Assembly: GCF_046630445.1 (NCBI RefSeq)
Contig: NC_092335.1
Span: 627,099,501-627,163,500 of the forward strand
Origin: Rutidosis leptorrhynchoides
Taxonomy: Eukaryota; Streptophyta; Magnoliopsida; Asterales; Asteraceae
Direction of reading: 5' to 3'
Length of the DNA stretch: 64,000 nt
Part shown: positions 59,052 to 64,000 of the stretch, piece after piece
Layout: every line of letters begins with the position of its first letter
Numbering within the stretch: the stretch's first letter is position 1
The notes under the pieces: generated by a model
Told to the model about the DNA's origin: nothing
The model's database searches: none
What the model saw: the letters and a program-made list of their open reading frames with translations, nothing else
Program-made: the position numbers and the translations under genes

Positions 59052-61044
59052 CATCACAGGATTTGCAAAGAAGGTGTGCGTCTTTGTAAATTGGAGGCCA
59101 ATAGAATCCAGCATCATAAACTTTTCTTGCTGTGAGTTGAGGCCCATAATGCCCTCCTGTTGGTCCTGTGTGACAATGGTTTAAGATTTTACTAGCTTCA
59201 TCTCCGAATACACATCGGCGTATTATTCCATCGGGACAACTTTTAAACAAATGTGGATCTTCCCAGAAATAGTGTTTTATATCACTGAAGAATTTCTTTC
59301 GTTTTTGGTACGATAATCCTTTTTCAAGGAATCCACATACTAAGTAGTTTGCATAGTCTGCAAACCATGGAATTTCATTATAATCTATCTTCAATAGATA
59401 TTCATCAGGAAAGTTGTCTTGTATGGCCGATTCATTTAGAACTTCTAATTCGGGATTTTCAAGACGAGAAAGATGATCGGCTGCGAGATTTTCTGCTCCC
59501 TTTTTATCTCGGATTTCAATATCAAACTCTTGTAATAGTAAGATCCAATGGATTAATCTTGGTTTAGCATCTTGTTTCGAAAATAGGTATCTAAGAGCAG
59601 AATGGTCGGTATAGACCACCGTTTTAGCTAGAACGAGATATGAACGAAATTTGTCAAAAGCAAAGACAATAGCAAGGAGTTCTTTTTCAGTAGTTGTGTA
59701 ATTCGTTTGTGCTCCTTGTAACGTCTTACTAGCATAATATATAGGTTGAAATCGTTTTTCAATCCTTTGTCCTAAAACGGCTCCCATTGCAAAATCACTT
59801 GCATCGCACATTAGTTCAAATGGTAGATTCCAATTTGGTGTTATCATGATCGGTGCATTAGTGAGTTTTTCTTTAAGAATATTAAAAGATTTGATGCATT
59901 CATCTGAAAAGATGAATGGAGCATCCTTTTCTAGGAGTTTATTCATAGGAGTGGCAATTTTAGAAAAATATTTTATAAAACGTCGGTAAAAACCGGCATG
60001 CCCTAGAAAATTCCTAACTCCTCTAACATTGGTGGGATGTGGAAGTTTAGCAATTACATCTACTTTAGCTCTATCCACTTCAATTCCTTCCTTTGAAATT
60101 TTATGACCAAGAACGATGCCTTCTTTAACCATGAAATGACATTTCTCCCAATTAAGTACTAGATTTGATTGTTCGCATCTAATAAGCATTCGTTCAAGAT
60201 TAGCTAAACATGATTCAAATGTATCACCGAAGACTGAAAAGTCATCCATGAAAACTTCCATGCATTCTTCTATCATGTCGTGAAAAATCGTCATCATGCA
60301 CCTTTGAAAGGTTGCAGGGGCGTTGCAAAGTCCAAATGGCATGCGTTTGTAAGCAAAAGTACCATAAGGGCACATGAATGTGGTTTTCTCTTGGTCCTCG
60401 GGTGCTATTGAAATTTGAAAATATCCGGAAAAACCATCAAGAAAACAATAGTAACTATTTCCGGCTAATCTTTCTAACATTTGATCAATGAAAGGTAAGG
60501 AAAAGTGATCTTTTCTGGTGGTGTCATTTAATTTTCTATAATCAATACAAACACGCCATCCTGTTACAGTCCTAGTAGGAATAAGCTCATTTTTCTCATT
60601 TGTAATGACAGTCATGCCACACTTCTTAGGCACGCATTGAACTGGGCTTACCCACGGACTATCAGAAATTGAATAAATTAAACCTACATCTAGCAGTTTA
60701 ATAATTTCTTTCTTAACAACATCTTGCATATTAGGATTTAGTCTTCGTTGGCGTTGCACATACATTTTATGACCTTCTTCCATAAGGATTTTATGTGTGC
60801 AATACGAAGGACTTATTCCTTTAATATCATGAATTTTCCATGCAATGGCTGGTTTATGAGCTTTTAACACAGAAATGAGTTGTGATTTCTCATTTTCAGT
60901 AAGAGAAGACGATATTATTACAGGTAATTCAGATTCACCATGTAAATAAGCGTATTCCAAATGATTTGGAAGTGGCTTTAACTCTAATGTTGGTGGTTCT
61001 TCTATCGATGATTTATATCGATATCTGTCTTCTTCTTTTAGCAT
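59052..61044 (-). pseudogene. pol: Reverse transcriptase, RNase H and integrase zinc region, element 6
   Basis: The open block has about 660 codons. It opens with [20 protein letters not shown], then [20 protein letters not shown]. Reverse transcriptase motifs follow: [75 protein letters not shown] and [14 protein letters not shown]. RNase [38 protein letters not shown] and [19 protein letters not shown]. The end carries the integrase zinc region ([32 protein letters not shown]). The sequence style is the Athila lineage. Confidence 0.95.
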
Positions 61045-61050
61045 TTGAAT

Positions 61051-62781
61051 TTATTCTGTTGTTGGTCCATATCCATTAGCTATTAGTGTAGCTAACATTT
61101 CAGTTTCATCAATTGGTTCAGTTCCTTCTCCTAAAGAACATTCTCCTGTTCCTTGTAATTCTGGAAATTCTTCTAACAATTCTGCATGTGAATCTATAGT
61201 TTGAATATAATAACATGTATCATCTGCAGATTGCGGTTGTTGCATTGATCTATCAACTGAAAAGGTAACACTCTCGTCCTCTATACTTAGGGTCAGTTTC
61301 TTACCGAACACGTCTATCATTGCTTTAGCCGTGTTTAAGAATGGTCTTCCTAATATGAGAGGAACTTGAGAATCTTCTTCCATGTCCCGAACAACAAAAT
61401 CTACTGGAAATACTAAAGTACCAACTTTAACTAGCATGTTCTCCATTATCCCTCTAGGATATTTTATTGATCGATCGGCTAGTTGTATGCTTATTCTTGT
61501 TGGTTTCAATTCTCCAAGGTCTAGTTTAGCGTATAGTGAATACGGCATTAAATTTATACTAGCACCTAAGTCTGCCAATGCTTCTATTGAACTAAGACTA
61601 CCCAGAAAACATGGAATTGTGAAACTTCCTGGATCTGATAGTTTTTCTGGTATCTTATTCAACAGCACTGCTGAACAATTAGCATTCATAGCAACAGCCG
61701 AGAGTTCTTCCATTTTCTTTCTATTCGATATTAGATCTTTCAGAAATTTAGCATATCTAGGCATTCCTGAAATTACATCAATGAAAGGAAGATTTACATT
61801 TATCTGTTTCAACATATCCAAGAATTTGGATTGCTCGGCTTCAAGTTTCTCTTTTTTCATTTTACTCGGGTAAGGAAGTGGTGGTTGGTATGGTTTAACA
61901 TAAGGTTTAGCCTTAACTGTGTTATCTTCATTAACCTTTTCAACTACCGGTTCTTTTTCCTTATCTTGATCAGGTTGTGGTTTTTGTGGAGTAGGAATAG
62001 CGTCCTCAGAAATTACAGGTATTTCAGGTGGTTTAAGTGTTGTACCACTTCTTGTGGTAATGGCTTTAGCTGTTTCATTCCGGGGGTTAGCATTTGTATC
62101 ACTAGGTAGACTTCCTGGTTTTCTTTCACCTATTAACCTTGCTAGGTTACTTACTTCTTGTTCCAAATTTTGAATAGAAGCTTGTTGATTTCTAAATGCT
62201 TGAGCATTTTGTTCATTGGTTTGTTTCTGAGATGTGAAAAACTGCGTTTGAGTTTCAACTAGTTTCGTCATCATATCTTCTAAATTCGGCTTTTTATCAT
62301 CGGTTTGTGGTGGTTTGTTTTGAAAATTAGGTCTTTGCTGGTTGTAAGTATTGTTGGATACTTGTTGATTACTTGGACCTTGTTGGTTGTTGTATGGAAC
62401 ATTTCGGTTATAATTCTGGTTTTGATTGTAGATTGGTCTTGGCGGTTGATAATTATTCTGATAATTATTTCCAGGCCTTTGGTTCATGTATGAAATATTT
62501 TCTCTTTGTTCCATTGTTAGTTCAATACTGAGACAATCTTTTGTCCAATGTGGTCCTCCACACTGCTCACAACTAATTCGTATTGAGTGAATATCTTTAG
62601 TCATCTTTTCCATTCTTCTCTCGACAGCATCTATCTTTGCAAAAATGGAATCTAAGTCATGGCTAGAATCGGCTCTAGCTGCTTTAGATGATCTAACGAT
62701 ATCTTTTTCTTGGTGCCACTCATGTGAGTGGGAAGCAGTGTTATCAATAATTTTGTAAGCATCAGTTTCTGTTTTCTTCAT
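61051..62781 (-). pseudogene. gag: gag C-terminal part and protease, element 6
   Basis: The open block has 576 codons. Early residues hold the knuckle CEQCGGPHWTKDC (CX2CX3HX4C), then a long Asn/Gln-rich region (PGNNYQNNYQPPRPIYNQNQ) and Pro/Lys-rich linkers. The protease part has LKQINVNLPFIDVISGMPRY, CSAVLLNKIPEKLSDPGSF, the active site ALADLGASINLMPYSLY, and VILGRPF-type wording (VPLILGRPFLNTAKAMIDV). DLGAS in place of DTGA is normal for Athila proteases. Confidence 0.92.
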
Positions 62782-63000
62782 AATGGAACCACCAGCTGCT
62801 ATATCTATGTCTTTTCTTGTAGTGATGTCGCATCCTTGGTAGAATATTTGTACTATTTGACAAGTGTCTAAACCATGTTGCGGACATCCTCTTAATAACT
62901 TTCCAAATCTGGTCCATGCCTCATATAGAGTTTCGTTTGGTTTCTGTGTGAACGTAACAATTTCTCCTTGAAGTCTTACGGCTTTAGATGCTGGAAAGAA

Positions 63001-63678
63001 TTATTTAAGAAACTTTTCAACTAAAACATCCCATGTATCAATCGCCCCTTCAGGTAACGATTCCAACCAATCTTTGGCTTCTCCCTTTAAAGTCCAGGGA
63101 AACAACATGAGATATATCTGTTCATCCTCAACTTCTCGGATTTTAAATAGAGTGCAGATCCTATTAAAGGTACGAAGATGTTCATTTGGATCTTCCTTCG
63201 GCGCACCACTAAATTGGCATTGATTAGTCACCATGTGTAGAATTTGTCCTTTGATTTCATAATCTGGCGCATTAATGTCTGGATGAGTAATTGCGTGACC
63301 TTGGCCAGTGCGTTTAGCTCTCATTCGGTCTTCCATACTTAGAGGTTCCAGATTCTCCATGATTGAATTTGTTGAATCTGAATCACTATAGGATTCTGAT
63401 TTAATGGTAGGTTCCTCAACAATCTCCGTTTGAATGATAGGTGATTCCGGAGGAAAGATTAGTGGTTCAGGATCTATGAATCGTCCCAGAATATTCTCCG
63501 GATTCTCAATTGTGAGGTCGGGTTCAAAAAATAGATTATCGGAAATTTGAATTGGAGTACTTGGTCGACTGGATGACGATTCTAAAGAAAAATCAACGGC
63601 GACAATATTAGCTAGATGTATTGATCTGGTTACAGGTGGTGAACGTACAAAAGGTGGTGAACGTCTTGATCGGTGCAT
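63001..63678 (-). pseudogene. gag: gag N-terminal and capsid part, element 6
   Basis: The open block has 225 codons. It opens with a basic start (MHRSRRSPPFVRSPP), an acidic Pro/Glu-rich middle (EPLIFPPESPIIQTEIVEEP) and then the capsid domain: YEIKGQILHMVTNQCQFSG, EDPNEHLRTFNRICTLFKIR, YLMLFPWTLKGEAKDWLESL. These are the hallmark Retrotrans_gag segments. The stretch 62782-63000 continues the capsid. Confidence 0.88.
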
Positions 63679-64000
63679 TCACTGAATATCCTATTAACTA
63701 TTGCATAATCACCACCATTGATAATTAACTATTGCATTTTTTCTTTCCCTTTCTTAAAACCATCCCAAGACACCACCTTTGTTGTTGTCGTAAACAACTA
63801 AGACCATCATTGAAACCTTAAAACTACCATCACCTTCACCCAAATACAACATATTGCTGTTTGCATCTGTTTCCCCCACCAACCAAACTGCAGTGGTATA
63901 CGTACCTGTGTCTATTACGATTAAAAGAATAATAAGTGTGGATAAAGACGATGGACAAGGGTTAAAATATGTGGGACAGTTTAAGACTTATTTGTCAAGA
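63679..64000 (-). other. Leader of element 6 at the window edge
   Basis: No frame. A word TGATAATTAACTATTGCAT repeats ATTAACTATTGCAT (63692 and 63724). Primer site and 5' LTR are not reached. Confidence 0.5.

Larger units (their letters stand above)
51010..64000 (-). mobile_element. Element 6: Athila-type Ty3/gypsy element, 5' LTR outside the window
   Basis: Minus-strand order from the right: leader, gag (about 61.9-63.7 kb), protease, reverse transcriptase and RNase H (59.05-61.04 kb), integrase (56.3-57.3 kb plus its zinc region at 59.05 kb), a small downstream frame with a Cys/His cluster (55.75-56.15 kb), a long non-coding 3' region, polypurine tract, 3' LTR (51010-52979). A solo LTR (57293-59046) interrupts integrase. 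The motif FMDDFSVFG and the protease DLGAS motif are typical of the Athila lineage. Broken, with several breaks. It sits in the gypsy LTR fragment starting at 50496. Confidence 0.88.

Overview
This is repeat-dense plant intergenic DNA. I found no intact host protein gene, no rRNA or tRNA gene and no CRISPR array. The sequence is AT-rich with long microsatellites. It is dominated by LTR retrotransposon fossils of the Ty3/gypsy (chromovirus-type and Athila-type) and Ty1/copia superfamilies, with MITEs, Helitron-like elements, SINE candidates and an RTE-like LINE end between them. The protein and LTR style is what I associate with Asteraceae; that placement rests on memory, not on a search.

Left part (1-26892) is a nest. 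The oldest layer is a plus-strand gypsy element (element 3). The end of its 5' LTR is at 6574-7802, its decayed interior at 7803-12943, and its 3' LTR is split between 12944-13536 and 24586-26892. The 3' LTR is split by a nearly complete minus-strand gypsy element (element 4, 13537-24585) with a perfect CCCTT target-site duplication. The 5' LTR is cut by a related minus-strand gypsy element (element 2, 2478-6573). A copia element (element 1) that runs off the left edge sits inside element 2.

Middle part (26893-50495) is a mosaic. It holds a decayed copia gag fossil, AT-rich microsatellites and minisatellites, a Stowaway-like MITE, and a young copia element (element 5, 31153-38951, target duplication TTGTG). 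Next come a cluster of related Helitron-like elements (39.4-47.8 kb), a transcript-like region with a G-box, CT-rich leader and poly(A) run (41.3-44.8 kb), a hAT-like MITE with an 8-bp target duplication, a 107-bp near-perfect fold-back hairpin, two SINE-like units and an RTE-like LINE 3' end.

Right part (50496-64000) begins with a gypsy LTR fragment cut by a minus-strand Athila-type element (element 6, 51010 to beyond the window). The integrase region of element 6 is itself split by a solo LTR of a related family (57293-59046, target duplication ACAAG).

Nesting order and LTR divergence by eye agree: element 3 is oldest, element 4 younger, element 5 youngest. The points most worth a second look are a U5 box conserved between otherwise diverged gypsy LTRs, an extra open frame upstream of gag in elements 2 and 4, a second polypurine-tract copy in element 4, the Helitron cluster, and the transcript-like region. 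I did not see a clearly new biological system.
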